IMG/VR virus record: IMGVR_UViG_3300025065_000015
Span: 1 to 41,576 of that record
Strand: one strand, 5' to 3'
Source of the DNA: a virus
DNA length: 41,576 nt
Part shown: piece after piece, positions 7,388 through 14,180 of the stretch
How positions within the stretch are numbered: the stretch's first letter is position 1
Layout of the letters: every line of letters begins with the position of its first letter
Notes under the pieces: generated by a model
Database searches by the model: none
What the model saw: the letters and a program-made list of their open reading frames with translations, nothing else
What the model was told of the DNA's origin: nothing
Translations under genes and position numbers: made by a program

Positions 7388-7894
7388 ATGATTAAGTGCA
7401 ACTGGTACTGGAATACGAAAGAGTGGACTTGGGGGATTACGAAATTCAACGACTACAACCTAGTAGTAAGCGGGGTCATAATTGAGAGGCGGCGACTTTT
7501 ATTTTTTGAAATTGGTCCCCTGATGATTACCTGGAAACGCTATATTAATGGAGAAAGCTACATGCCAAACAATAACAAAAGACGCGGTGACGTTCTGGAA
7601 TATGAAGTCAGAGACGCCTTTCTAGCGCACGGATTTAACGCTGAGAGGGCTAGGGGGTCAGACGGCAAGTCATTGGGGTTGAGGTCAGAAGTAGACGTTG
7701 CTGTGTGGGATATAGCAATGCCTGTGTCACCCGGCATCCTCACCATTCAATGCAAGCGAAGGAAAGAACTTGCCGATTATCTAACTTCGGAAGAGTGCAA
7801 TATCGTGGCTACCCGCAAGGACGGCAAGGGAGCGAAGAGGTTGTATGTGATACCGGAAGATGTACTGTTTGAGCTTTTGAAGGGGGGGAGATGA
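7388..7894 (+). CDS. Resolvase-like PD-(D/E)XK nuclease, 168 aa, with possible N-terminal extension
   Basis: The nuclease part starts at residue 58 (ATG 7559 region). It has Arg-Arg-Gly-Asp-Val-Leu-Glu-Tyr-Glu-Val, Ala-Arg-Gly-Ser-Asp-Gly, Ser-Glu-Val-Asp-Val-Ala-Val and Thr-Ile-Gln-Cys-Lys-Arg-Arg, the layout of Hjc-like Holliday junction resolvases with Gln-x-Lys in place of Glu-x-Lys. Residues 1-57 (Asn-Trp-Tyr-Trp-Asn-Thr-Lys-x-Trp-Thr-Trp-Gly-Ile and Phe-Phe-Glu-Ile-Gly-Pro) look like an independent small phage protein. ATG 7388 has GAGGTGAAAG upstream and the internal ATG has GGAGAAAG, so both may be used. Probable role: resolving recombination intermediates before packaging. Confidence 0.65.
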   Translation: MIKCNWYWNTKEWTWGITKFNDYNLVVSGVIIERRRLLFFEIGPLMITWKRYINGESYMPNNNKRRGDVLEYEVRDAFLAHGFNAERARGSDGKSLGLRSEVDVAVWDIAMPVSPGILTIQCKRRKELADYLTSEECNIVATRKDGKGAKRLYVIPEDVLFELLKGGR

Positions 7895-7912
7895 CGTTGT
7901 GAAGTCATCTCC
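7887..7912 (+). promoter_or_regulatory. Perfect 9-bp hairpin at gene end
   Basis: GGAGATGAC (7887-7895) and GTCATCTCC (7904-7912) are exact inverted repeats around an 8-base loop, overlapping the stop of the nuclease gene. No T-run follows, so it is more likely an mRNA processing or stability element than a terminator. Confidence 0.6.
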
Positions 7913-7962
7913 TGCCCTATTGAATCTCTACTAAGGGGAGAACTACCAGAATAGGTTAAACG

Positions 7963-8088
7963 ATGACATTAGAACGGCTATGGAACCTCGTTAAAGAACT
8001 TGCAAGAGAGTGTTTTCATGGGCGCATCATAGTCAGCTTTGAGAACGGAAAGGTAACGCATGTACGGAAAGAAGAGACAATAAAATGA
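7963..8088 (+). CDS. Short DUF2292-like protein, 41 aa
   Basis: ATG 7963 to a TGA that overlaps the methyltransferase start (ATGA). The C-terminal half, Gly-Arg-Ile-Ile-Val-Ser-Phe-Glu-Asn-Gly-Lys-Val-Thr-His-Val-Arg-Lys, has the strand-turn-strand plan of small DUF2292-type proteins (about 40-60 residues), whose role is unknown. The assignment is from memory of the family pattern. It may assist the downstream enzyme or be only a coupling leader. Confidence 0.55.
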   Translation: MTLERLWNLVKELARECFHGRIIVSFENGKVTHVRKEETIK

Positions 8089-8723
8089 AACCTTATTTCC
8101 AAGACGATTCAGTAACCATCTATCATGGGGATTGCCGAGACATCCTCCCGAACCTTGAGCCTGTGGATTTGGTGCTGACTGACCCGCCTTATGGGATTAA
8201 CCATGAGTCGCACGGACAAAGATTTGTCCGTGCCTACAAGTGTGCCAACGATGATTCTTTACAAGTAGCATTGAATGTACTTGACACTTTAGTGAACATA
8301 CCCCAAATCGTCTTTTATTCTCCATATAATCCAATACTGTTCGACTGGCGTTCAGTATTGGTGTGGGTAAAAGGGGAAAACTTTGGGATAGGCGGGGACA
8401 GGGCTACATGTTGGAAGAGGGATTTTGAGTTAATAGGTGTAAGAAACAACCCTCCATTGGAAGGTAAAAGGGATTCTGCCGTCTTAAGATATTCAGCAGT
8501 GAAAAACGTTGTTCATTTTTGTGAAAAACCAGTGCCTTTATTACGCTACCTGTTACGCAAAACCCCATCACGGATAACCCTCGACCCCTTCATGGGAAGT
8601 GGCACAACACTGAGAGCAGCCAAAGACTTAGGACGCAAAGCAATCGGAATTGAGATAGAAGAGAAATACTGTGAGGTAGCAGCCAAACGGATGTCACAGA
8701 CTGTAATGAATTTAGAATGTTGA
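8085..8723 (+). CDS. DNA methyltransferase, N4-cytosine/N6-adenine type, 212 aa
   Basis: Catalytic motif IV Asp-Pro-Pro-Tyr-Gly is at residues 33-37, and the AdoMet-binding motif Asp-Pro-Phe-Met-Gly-Ser-Gly-Thr-Thr at 167-175, in that order. This fits the beta group of amino-methyltransferases. It is short, with a small target-recognition region between the motifs (about residues 40-160). No cognate restriction enzyme is adjacent, so it is an orphan enzyme, probably shielding phage DNA from host restriction or marking it. A terminator follows directly, closing this transcript. Confidence 0.92.
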   Translation: MKPYFQDDSVTIYHGDCRDILPNLEPVDLVLTDPPYGINHESHGQRFVRAYKCANDDSLQVALNVLDTLVNIPQIVFYSPYNPILFDWRSVLVWVKGENFGIGGDRATCWKRDFELIGVRNNPPLEGKRDSAVLRYSAVKNVVHFCEKPVPLLRYLLRKTPSRITLDPFMGSGTTLRAAKDLGRKAIGIEIEEKYCEVAAKRMSQTVMNLEC

Positions 8724-8756
8724 GTTAACTTAATCCATACCTGTAGAAACAAATCT

Positions 8757-8788
8757 AGGGTGCGAGCTTCGGCTTGCGCTCTTTTTTT
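8757..8788 (+). terminator. Rho-independent terminator after the methyltransferase
   Basis: An 11-bp stem with some G-T pairs closes on a TTCG loop (8768-8771) and is followed by seven T. It sits 34 bases after the methyltransferase stop and directly before the ribosome site of the next small gene. Confidence 0.85.
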
Positions 8789-8806
8789 ATGGAGGTTAAA
8801 GGTGAC

Positions 8807-8968
8807 ATGAAAGTGTTTGAAAACAGAGGGCAACTGGTAGCCACAGGGCAAAGTGATCTCCTGAAAGCACTAGGAGTATTCATGGGCTACGAGCACCCAA
8901 CAGACACCACGGATGCAGAATGTGAACGGGTAATGAAAGAGAAACCGGAGGTGGGACATGATGACTGA
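8807..8968 (+). CDS. Small hypothetical protein, 53 aa
   Basis: ATG 8807 has GGAGGT ten bases upstream. An upstream in-frame TTG at 8774 lies inside the terminator and is unlikely. The product has a leading 'Lys-Val-Phe-Glu-Asn-Arg-Gly-Gln-Leu-Val' strand and an acidic tail. Its end overlaps the next gene by 11 bases. No family recognised. Being the first gene after a terminator, it may need antitermination or its own promoter. Confidence 0.55.
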   Translation: MKVFENRGQLVATGQSDLLKALGVFMGYEHPTDTTDAECERVMKEKPEVGHDD

Positions 8969-9311
8969 TGATGAAATAGAGATACGGGACACGCTTGAGA
9001 TGGCGTTGGGGAGACCTGATGTATGGTTGATACATGCCAGCAACGGGGAAGGCGGTAGAGGCCCGGAAGATGACACAGAAACCGAATCCGAGAAGATAGT
9101 GAGGTACTGGGTATACTGGAATGAGTTTAATAGAGAAATACCCAAACAACACCGACGAATAATACTGAGTTATTGTCTTTTTAAGAGGCTAGGATATACC
9201 TCACGACAGTTTGGTGTAAGCCGGGGTCAAGCGCGGCGCATAATCAATAATGGATTGGAGGACATAACCGGATCGATAAGCAACTTGATAACGAATTGTC
9301 AGGGTAGTTGA
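8958..9311 (+). CDS. Sigma-region-4 / RinA-ArpU-like HTH protein, 117 aa
   Basis: ATG 8958 has GGAGGTGGG upstream. The N-terminal 50 residues are acidic. The C-terminal part, 'Ile-Pro-Lys-Gln-His-Arg-Arg-Ile-Ile-Leu-Ser-Tyr' followed by 'Thr-Ser-Arg-Gln-Phe-Gly-Val-Ser-Arg-Gly-Gln-Ala-Arg-Arg', is a helix-turn-helix like region 4 of sigma factors. Proteins of this size and plan at the end of phage early operons often switch on late transcription. Its place just before the late region supports this; the role is inferred. Confidence 0.65.
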   Translation: MMTDDEIEIRDTLEMALGRPDVWLIHASNGEGGRGPEDDTETESEKIVRYWVYWNEFNREIPKQHRRIILSYCLFKRLGYTSRQFGVSRGQARRIINNGLEDITGSISNLITNCQGS

Positions 9312-9365
9312 CAAAGATATTGTCAGGGTGGTATAATCAAAGTGTAGGTTAGGAATGGTATCTGA

Positions 9366-9391
9366 AGGGCGCATTACGCGCTCTTTTTTTT
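9366..9391 (+). terminator. Rho-independent terminator after the HTH gene
   Basis: AGGGCGC pairs with GCGCTCT across an ATTAC loop, followed by eight T. It lies 54 bases after the stop codon and immediately before the next ribosome-binding site. Confidence 0.85.
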
Positions 9392-9403
9392 ATGGGAGGG
9401 ATA

Positions 9404-9646
9404 ATGAGTTATTTAGGTATAGCAGCGGCAATTCTTCTCCGGGCAAGGAAAGATTATCTAGATACCCAAAAAGAACTGAGAAAACTATCCTTTCAATACA
9501 AGTCACATTACAAGAGATGCAGAAATCTAACCAGAAAGTTAAGGGAAATAAGATTGTGGTGTTGTGGTGTTTGGTTTAAGTTTCTGTGTAAATGTCTTGG
9601 CATATCCGAAGTAAACGCAAGGCAAAAGATATGCCAGCCCTCATAG
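9404..9646 (+). CDS. Hypothetical basic protein, 80 aa
   Basis: ATG 9404 follows GGGAGGG. Residues 1-12 are hydrophobic (Leu-Gly-Ile-Ala-Ala-Ala-Ile-Leu-Leu), then a Lys/Arg-rich, probably helical stretch follows, with two Cys-containing clusters (Trp-Cys-Cys, Lys-Cys-Leu) near the end. It could attach weakly to membrane. No family recognised. The next small gene starts inside its 3' end. Confidence 0.5.
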   Translation: MSYLGIAAAILLRARKDYLDTQKELRKLSFQYKSHYKRCRNLTRKLREIRLWCCGVWFKFLCKCLGISEVNARQKICQPS

Positions 9647-9732
9647 CAATTTTAATCCTCATCGTTGGTCTAATCCTCATCACGGTAGGCGCAATAGCCA
9701 AGAAATACCAGTGGAAACCATGGAAACCATAA
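9631..9732 (+). CDS. Tiny single-pass membrane peptide, 33 aa
   Basis: The frame encodes Met-Pro-Ala-Leu-Ile-Ala-Ile-Leu-Ile-Leu-Ile-Val-Gly-Leu-Ile-Leu and more, an uninterrupted hydrophobic helix of about 22 residues followed by a Lys/Trp-rich tail. It overlaps the preceding stop by 16 bases and the next gene by 13. A phage membrane peptide (host takeover, superinfection control) is plausible but unproven. Weak AAGG ribosome site upstream. Confidence 0.5.
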   Translation: MPALIAILILIVGLILITVGAIAKKYQWKPWKP

Positions 9733-9878
9733 ACATTCCCTCAGACGCAACACCGGAAGAGGCTAGGGCCATCCTTCGTGAATACTATGGGCGTATGTGC
9801 CCCAAGTGGGACGCTGAATCGAGAATAGTATCCGGTTTAGAAGACGAGGATAAGCAAGACAAGGCGCATTTGAATTGA
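9720..9878 (+). CDS. Small acidic protein, 52 aa
   Basis: The ATG lies within the end of the membrane peptide gene. The product has 'Thr-Pro-Glu-Glu-Ala-Arg-Ala-Ile-Leu-Arg-Glu-Tyr-Tyr' and an Asp/Glu-rich tail. It is the last rightward gene before the convergent minus-strand cassette. No family recognised. Confidence 0.45.
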   Translation: METINIPSDATPEEARAILREYYGRMCPKWDAESRIVSGLEDEDKQDKAHLN

Positions 9879-9933
9879 TGTTTGCAACCACCAATAAGAC
9901 CCAATACAGCCTTTAATGATGGTTAGGGGCAGC

Positions 9934-9953
9934 AAAAAACCCTCCGAAGAGGG
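9934..9953 (-). terminator. Terminator of the minus-strand cassette
   Basis: On the minus strand CCCTC, loop TTCG and GAGGG are followed by six T. It lies about 130 bases beyond the last minus-strand gene and would stop transcription coming from 11.4 kb. The rest of 9879-10084 holds no gene I can support. It contains a short GGTTAG-like direct repeat near 9971-9988. Confidence 0.75.
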
Positions 9954-10084
9954 CTTGATGCTCGACTGTTGAGGTTAGGGTTAGGGTCTGAATACTCGGC
10001 AAGAAACCCCTGTTGGTTGGAATATGTCGCCCTCTTTTTGTTTAGTGCAGAGTAAACACTAATTTATCATTACAATAATGGTGT

Positions 10085-10360
10085 TCATGCTTCACCATCC
10101 GTGGTTCCATTTATTAATCGGCATATATTCCGGATGCAACTGGCATTCGCCTTATCATTCCAGCTATCAGCCCATGCAGTGATAGCGTCTCTCAATTCAT
10201 CGTGAGTTTGGGTGAGTGTGCGTTGCTCTGCCTCGCAGAGATAAAGGCAGTTATCAAACAGGTCTCGTTTAATCTCGTCAGTTATTTTTTCATCCCTATC
10301 CATACCGCATAATGCCCATTCATCAAAATCATCCGGCTCAAATGTTGCTGTGTATTCCAT
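10085..10360 (-). CDS. Acidic hypothetical protein, 91 aa
   Basis: Minus-strand ATG with AAGGAGGAAACGAA upstream, the best ribosome site in the cassette. The product is clearly acidic (over twenty Asp/Glu against about nine Lys/Arg) and helical. Small acidic phage proteins can mimic DNA or block host enzymes, but nothing here proves it. Last gene of a four-gene operon running leftward. Confidence 0.7.
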   Translation of the reverse strand: MEYTATFEPDDFDEWALCGMDRDEKITDEIKRDLFDNCLYLCEAEQRTLTQTHDELRDAITAWADSWNDKANASCIRNICRLINGTTDGEA

Positions 10361-10382
10361 TTCGTTTCCTCCTTATCCTTTA

Positions 10383-10505
10383 TTAGTTCTTCTCGAACTG
10401 TTTTTTATCTTGGCTCCGGTGTCCACACTTCCGACACCAACGGTCATTTAGGGTAGTGACAATCTGTTTAGAATTGCATTTAGGACATTGTAATGTAATG
10501 CTCAT
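10383..10505 (-). CDS. Zinc-ribbon mini-protein, 40 aa
   Basis: ATG overlaps the stop of the upstream gene (ATGA). The sequence has Cys-Pro-Lys-Cys near residues 8-11 and Cys-Arg-Lys-Cys-Gly near 24-28, the two knuckles of a minimal zinc ribbon, followed by a basic tail. It may bind nucleic acid or stabilise a partner protein. Tight coupling suggests it is made with the 109-residue protein. Confidence 0.65.
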   Translation of the reverse strand: MSITLQCPKCNSKQIVTTLNDRWCRKCGHRSQDKKQFEKN

Positions 10506-10831
10506 AGTTCACGCTCCAACTGTTCTATACCATCCCAATCTATATCATCAACGTCAGGCCCGGCCTCCCATATTTCCCTATACTCGTTGTGGTAGGAATC
10601 CCATACTGTGATGTAAACAGATGGGCACATCGTATAACATAGATACGAGCCTTGACACCACACACACGCATCACAGTTATCATCGTCTGGTTCAGGTGGC
10701 GGGACGAGCCAATAATCGTGGATACTATTATTCCCGAGATATTCCCTCATTAGCTCGCGGTGTTTAGATTCGTCTGGTTGCCCCCCGTCACTATCAAATA
10801 ACCCTACTTGCGACCAATGTATTTTAGACAT
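10502..10831 (-). CDS. Cysteine-rich acidic protein, 109 aa
   Basis: ATG 10831 follows AAAGGAGGAGAA, which is better than the earlier in-frame ATG at 10885. The centre has Asn-Cys-Asp-Ala-Cys-Val-Trp-Cys, then Tyr-Leu-Cys-Tyr-Thr-Met-Cys, a likely zinc or metal site, and the ends are acidic. The DNA for this cysteine cluster (10610-10678) is duplicated beside the integrase and repressor genes. Unknown function. Confidence 0.65.
   Translation of the reverse strand: MSKIHWSQVGLFDSDGGQPDESKHRELMREYLGNNSIHDYWLVPPPEPDDDNCDACVWCQGSYLCYTMCPSVYITVWDSYHNEYREIWEAGPDVDDIDWDGIEQLEREL
10610..10678. repeat. Duplicated 69-bp segment, intact copy
   Basis: Bases 10610-10649 are identical to 40072-40111, and 10651-10678 are identical to 40216-40243. 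Here the two parts are adjacent, one base apart; at 40 kb they are separated by 104 bases. Confidence 0.95.
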
Positions 10832-10885
10832 TTCTCCTCCTTTAATTTGATCCTGAAATAGTTCTCTAACAAAATCAGTTTTCAT

Positions 10886-11398
10886 CTAGTGCCCAAACAT
10901 CGGGTTAGTTTGGTGGTGGGTGTCTCCAATAGTGGTAGGTGAGAAAGTATCTAGTCTCTTGCCGTGGTAGTTGTCGTTACTGCCACAGAAGGGGTAAGAT
11001 CCCCTTAAAACAACGCCACCTTGATAACCCAATTTCACCTTCATTGGAAATTCAGGGCCGTGACCATTGGCAGGGGTTAGCACGTCAGACGTTCCACTAG
11101 CCCCCAACATGACAGCACTAGCACACTGGCAATGAGCCGTCTTACCTGATGGGCTGACGCGAGAGACTACAACATAGTCAATGTTCGTTTGGTCGTAACC
11201 CCACGAAGTATAAAAATAGTCTCCCGGTTTCACTAGCGAGTCTTTGTGGCCGTTCCCGTTTCCCTTGGCCTTGCTTGCTTCGTCAATCATTTGACTGGCC
11301 TGTTCTTTGGTCAATGTCCATTCTCTAGTGTCTTTCTTCAGGAGAACGTGCAAAGCCCACAGTTGACGTCTGGTTGCCGGTTCGTTTGGATTTAGCAT
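10886..11398 (-). CDS. Hypothetical protein with N-terminal 'ATxRQLWAL' module, 170 aa
   Basis: ATG 11398 has GGGGTGAT upstream and follows a strong promoter; longer in-frame starts would run through that promoter. Residues 6-46 (Ala-Thr-Arg-Arg-Gln-Leu-Trp-Ala-Leu ... Leu-Thr-Lys-Glu-Gln-Ala-Ser-Gln-Met-Ile) form a small helical module resembling DUF3072-like segments seen in phage proteins. Residues 65-170 look beta-rich with a Cys pair (His-Cys-Gln-Cys), possibly a separate binding domain. First gene of the leftward cassette, so probably well expressed. Confidence 0.7.
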   Translation of the reverse strand: MLNPNEPATRRQLWALHVLLKKDTREWTLTKEQASQMIDEASKAKGNGNGHKDSLVKPGDYFYTSWGYDQTNIDYVVVSRVSPSGKTAHCQCASAVMLGASGTSDVLTPANGHGPEFPMKVKLGYQGGVVLRGSYPFCGSNDNYHGKRLDTFSPTTIGDTHHQTNPMFGH

Positions 11399-11425
11399 TG
11401 TATCACCCCCTATATAAGATGACTC

Positions 11426-11454
11426 ATAATAACACACACGCGCACACATGTCAA
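11426..11454 (-). promoter_or_regulatory. Near-consensus sigma-70 promoter for the minus-strand cassette
   Basis: Minus strand: TTGACA, 17-base spacer, TATTAT. The predicted start lies about 20 bases before the ribosome site of the 170-residue gene. The spacer is an alternating GT/GC run. Confidence 0.85.
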
Positions 11455-11498
11455 GTAAAGATTTTATAAACGTGAAACACATCACAAAAAGGAACGAC

Positions 11499-11624
11499 AT
11501 GATCACACACAAAGGATACAGGAGATTACCAGGTTGTGAGATGATTCTGTTTGCCCGGAGAATACCAGTTTGGCAATTCAGAGGCTTCAACGGTTACAAC
11601 ACAGTCTGGTTTTATGAGAACTGA
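11499..11624 (+). CDS. Small basic protein before terminase, 41 aa
   Basis: ATG 11499 follows AAAAAGGAACGAC, and the TGA shares its last base with the terminase small-subunit ATG. The product is basic and aromatic (Arg-Gly-Phe-Asn-Gly-Tyr-Asn-Thr-Val-Trp-Phe-Tyr). Coupling suggests it is a genuine first gene of the late operon. No family recognised. Confidence 0.5.
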   Translation: MITHKGYRRLPGCEMILFARRIPVWQFRGFNGYNTVWFYEN

Positions 11625-12028
11625 TGGCAAAGAGGAACAAAAGAGGCCAACCACCTAAATATAAAACAGCCAAGGAATTGATTGACGCTGTGCATGATTA
11701 CTTTGTAAAAGGTGTGCCAAAGAGAAAGGTTGTTATAGGACCATCAAATAACAGAACAACGGTATTGATTCCAGTGCCTACAATAACAGGCTTAGCTCTT
11801 TACCTGGGATTTTGTAGCCGACAATCATTCTATGACCTGGAGAAAAGAAAAGAATTCTCTTACGCTATAAAAAGGGCACGTAGTTTTATTGAGTGTGAAT
11901 ACGAAGAACAACTACAAACAAACAATGTAGCTGGCGCGATCTTCGCATTAAAGAATATGGGATGGGTAGACAAGATTGACAACCAAGTGACCGGAGATTT
12001 TACCGTAACCGTCAAAAGAGATGGTTAA
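11624..12028 (+). CDS. terS: Terminase small subunit, 134 aa
   Basis: This is the packaging protein that recognises phage DNA and hands it to the large subunit. The N-terminal 50 residues are basic with a helix-turn-helix. Then 'Pro-Thr-Ile-Thr-Gly-Leu-Ala-Leu-Tyr-Leu-Gly-Phe-Cys-Ser-Arg-Gln-Ser-Phe-Tyr' and 'Ile-Phe-Ala-Leu-Lys-Asn-Met-Gly-Trp' give the signature of terminase small subunits that pair with this large-subunit type. Length is usual for the family. The large subunit follows after 283 bases, an unusually long gap. Confidence 0.85.
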   Translation: MAKRNKRGQPPKYKTAKELIDAVHDYFVKGVPKRKVVIGPSNNRTTVLIPVPTITGLALYLGFCSRQSFYDLEKRKEFSYAIKRARSFIECEYEEQLQTNNVAGAIFALKNMGWVDKIDNQVTGDFTVTVKRDG

Positions 12029-12311
12029 AATGGCGAAAAGGTAAAAATGCTCACCGGCTGGATTAACCATTTTGTTCAAAAGGGGGATATATGGCAATCC
12101 TCCAATTCGGGTTGCATGTTCACAAGATATGCCCATTTAAGTAGGTAAACAAAACCCCGGAACACATCAACAATCCCTCGAATTAACCTCTTCAGGTTGA
12201 CAATAACAGTGTAGGTACACGCTTGCCTACCATTATCCACGAGTGAAACACATAACAAATAACTTCCATAATGGTTATAGTGCGACCCAAACACTAAAAA
12301 GGTGAAAAACT
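12029..12311. other. 283-base gap between terminase genes
   Basis: No convincing gene. A 33-codon frame at 12047-12148 has AAAAGG upstream, and a 17-codon frame at 12091 has a strong AAAGGGGG site; neither resembles anything known. A TTGACA at about 12196 has no good -10 box. A packaging (pac/cos) site would be expected near the small-subunit gene and could lie here, but nothing in the sequence proves it. Confidence 0.4.
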
Positions 12312-13622
12312 TTGCCTACTGAAACACCCAACTATGACGCTCATCTAAGAAGCACAGCCAACCATCCGAGGCAACAGGCGTTTATAGAGTCTAAGGCCAA
12401 ACGGAAGATCATCCGGGCAGGTAGACGATTCGGTAAGACGGTTGGAGTGGCCACCAGGGATGCCGAGTCGTTTGTTGATGCCCTTGAAGAGAACCGGGAC
12501 AAGCGCATCCTTTATGCAGCTCCTACCACAACACAGGTAGATACCTATTGGTACGAGATCAAGAAGGCTCTCAGGGAGCTTATAGACGGCAGGGTGCTCA
12601 AGATCAATGAGACCGAGCATTATGTTGAACTACCCAACACAAGGCTAAGGATCAAGGCTAAGACCGCTTGGAACGCTGATTCTTTACGTGGTGATTACGC
12701 TGACGAGCTGACTCTGGATGAGTTTCAATTGATGTGCGAGGACGCATGGGAAGAGGTAGGTCAACCCATGTTGCTGGACAATGACGGCAATGCCACCTTT
12801 ATCTACACTCCCCCGTCTTTGGTCTCAACCGGTGTCAGTAAGGCCCGAGACCCTCGACATGCTGCCAAGCTATATGCCAAGTATGCAGATGGCCATGATC
12901 CTGATTGGGAGACCTTTCACGCATCATCTTATGACAATCCCACTATAAGCAAGGAAGCATTGGACCGGATCACTAAAGACATGTCTCAAGACTCCTATCG
13001 CCGTGAGATATTGGCTATTGATGATGACGAGGATGAGGAAAGGCTTGTCTTCAAGATGTTCGATGAGAGGACACAGGTCATTGACCCGATACCATTCCCT
13101 AAAGAGTACATGAGGTTCACTGGGCATGACTTTGGTGCATCTAACCCGGCAGCATTGTTTGTGGCTCAGGACCTTGCCAGTAATCTATTCATTTATGACG
13201 AGTATCTTCCGGGTCCGGGCTTTTCTACACATCAGCATACAGAAGCGTTTAAGGCAAGGACTGAGGGACTGACGGTACTCAAGCGGATAGGCGGCAATCT
13301 GACATCTGAGGATGAAATAAGACAGGGGTATGCGTCCCATAGTTGGCCTATCACAGCTCCCAAGTGGGATAGAGTCAACAAGCAACTTGAAATAGTCATA
13401 GCCCTGATGGAGAGGAACCGGGTGTTTATTACCCGGAACTGCGTGCATCTGTTGGGAGAGATCAGGAATTGTTTATGGGACGTGGACAAGGACAACGTGA
13501 GGCTGGACAAGATCAAGAACGAGTCACGGTATCACTTGTTAGCTTGTGTGCGTACTCTGTTGAGTGACTTCCCGGTAGAGACAGCCATACAACCAACCAA
13601 CCTTAGAGCGCACAGGTATTAG
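12312..13622 (+). CDS. terL: Terminase large subunit, 436 aa
   Basis: ATPase and nuclease that packages DNA into the prohead. TTG start preceded by AAAAAGGTGAAAAAC. Walker A Gly-Arg-Arg-Phe-Gly-Lys-Thr is at 37-43, and Walker B with the catalytic Glu, Leu-Thr-Leu-Asp-Glu-Phe, near 133-138. The RNase H-like nuclease domain starts near Gly-His-Asp-Phe-Gly-Ala (271-276), with further conserved acidic residues in 'Leu-Trp-Asp-Val-Asp'. Length fits the family. Expected partners are the portal at 16.3 kb and the small subunit upstream. Confidence 0.93.
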   Translation: MPTETPNYDAHLRSTANHPRQQAFIESKAKRKIIRAGRRFGKTVGVATRDAESFVDALEENRDKRILYAAPTTTQVDTYWYEIKKALRELIDGRVLKINETEHYVELPNTRLRIKAKTAWNADSLRGDYADELTLDEFQLMCEDAWEEVGQPMLLDNDGNATFIYTPPSLVSTGVSKARDPRHAAKLYAKYADGHDPDWETFHASSYDNPTISKEALDRITKDMSQDSYRREILAIDDDEDEERLVFKMFDERTQVIDPIPFPKEYMRFTGHDFGASNPAALFVAQDLASNLFIYDEYLPGPGFSTHQHTEAFKARTEGLTVLKRIGGNLTSEDEIRQGYASHSWPITAPKWDRVNKQLEIVIALMERNRVFITRNCVHLLGEIRNCLWDVDKDNVRLDKIKNESRYHLLACVRTLLSDFPVETAIQPTNLRAHRY

Positions 13623-13633
13623 GAGAGTAAACA

Positions 13634-13714
13634 CTGAAGGAACTTGTGGTTGTGGCATTTATCATAGTCCTGTTCTCGGTAGGTATGGCCATATCTATGA
13701 ACGCGTTTAATTAA
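13634..13714 (+). CDS. Possible tiny membrane peptide with CTG start, 26 aa
   Basis: AGGAG at 13621-13625 is well placed for CTG 13634. The frame encodes Val-Val-Val-Ala-Phe-Ile-Ile-Val-Leu-Phe-Ser-Val-Gly-Met-Ala-Ile, a membrane-helix-length hydrophobic stretch. CTG starts are rare, so this is tentative. It is not seen elsewhere in the window. Confidence 0.3.
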   Translation: MKELVVVAFIIVLFSVGMAISMNAFN

Positions 13715-13739
13715 GATCCACAACCAAAAAGCCCCTTGT

Positions 13740-13753
13740 ACTTTCGCGAAAGT
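13740..13753. repeat. Perfect 14-bp palindrome ACTTTCGCGAAAGT
   Basis: Fully self-complementary, 35 bases before a terminator hairpin in a gene-free interval. It could be a protein-binding site for regulation of the structural operon, or a chance palindrome. Confidence 0.6.
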
Positions 13754-13787
13754 GCGCCGTAAATAGTATAGCTTGTGAGGTCAAGAG

Positions 13788-13811
13788 GGGAGCTTATGGC
13801 TCCCTTTTTTT
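13788..13811 (+). terminator. Terminator between terminase and virion genes
   Basis: GGGAGC and GCTCCC close a five-base loop, followed by seven T. It shares the GGGAG/CTCCC core with the hairpins at 27991, 30602 and 38967. Confidence 0.85.
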
Positions 13812-13834
13812 ATATCTGAAAAGGGAGGTTCAAA

Positions 13835-14155
13835 ATGGCAAAGATAGCTGGCGAGTGGCAGACGGCCACTATTGCCGATGGTCAATCAAAGACCAGCGAA
13901 ATAGACCTTGGTGGATCATATGATTTTGTGCAAGTCTTAATTCCAAGCACAATAACCGCTTGTAATATGAGCCTAGAGGCAGCACTTGAAACCGCTGGCA
14001 CTTTTTATCGATTAGGCAGTTCGGACAATGTTGCTGCCGTAGATGCTGCCGCGCATATGCAAGTGTTTCTACTGGGCAAGTTTCGATATATTAAAGTGGT
14101 GTCATCTGTTGCCCAGGCTAGTGGCGATACTATTCTGGTTCGAGGTATTAACTAA
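13835..14155 (+). CDS. Beta-rich virion-associated protein, 106 aa
   Basis: ATG after GGGAGGTTCAAA. The chain alternates short polar and hydrophobic strands (Gly-Glu-Trp-Gln-Thr-Ala-Thr-Ile, Val-Gln-Val-Leu-Ile-Pro, Arg-Tyr-Ile-Lys-Val-Val) and ends in Ile-Leu-Val-Arg-Gly. It resembles small jelly-roll-like decoration or fibre-base proteins of phages. It is paired with the fibre-like gene downstream. Function is inferred from composition and place. Confidence 0.6.
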   Translation: MAKIAGEWQTATIADGQSKTSEIDLGGSYDFVQVLIPSTITACNMSLEAALETAGTFYRLGSSDNVAAVDAAAHMQVFLLGKFRYIKVVSSVAQASGDTILVRGIN

Positions 14156-14180
14156 TACCAGAACCGAGGGGGAATGATTT

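Noticed and set aside
9355-9579. 74-codon frame across the terminator at 9366
   Set aside because: It runs through a terminator and overlaps a better-supported gene starting at 9404.
9965-9990. Telomere-like GGTTAG repeats
   Set aside because: Only two or three units in a circularly arranged phage; likely chance.
12047-12148. 33-codon gene between terminase genes
   Set aside because: Acceptable ribosome site but no recognisable pattern, and it competes with another short frame at 12091; described only as part of the gap.
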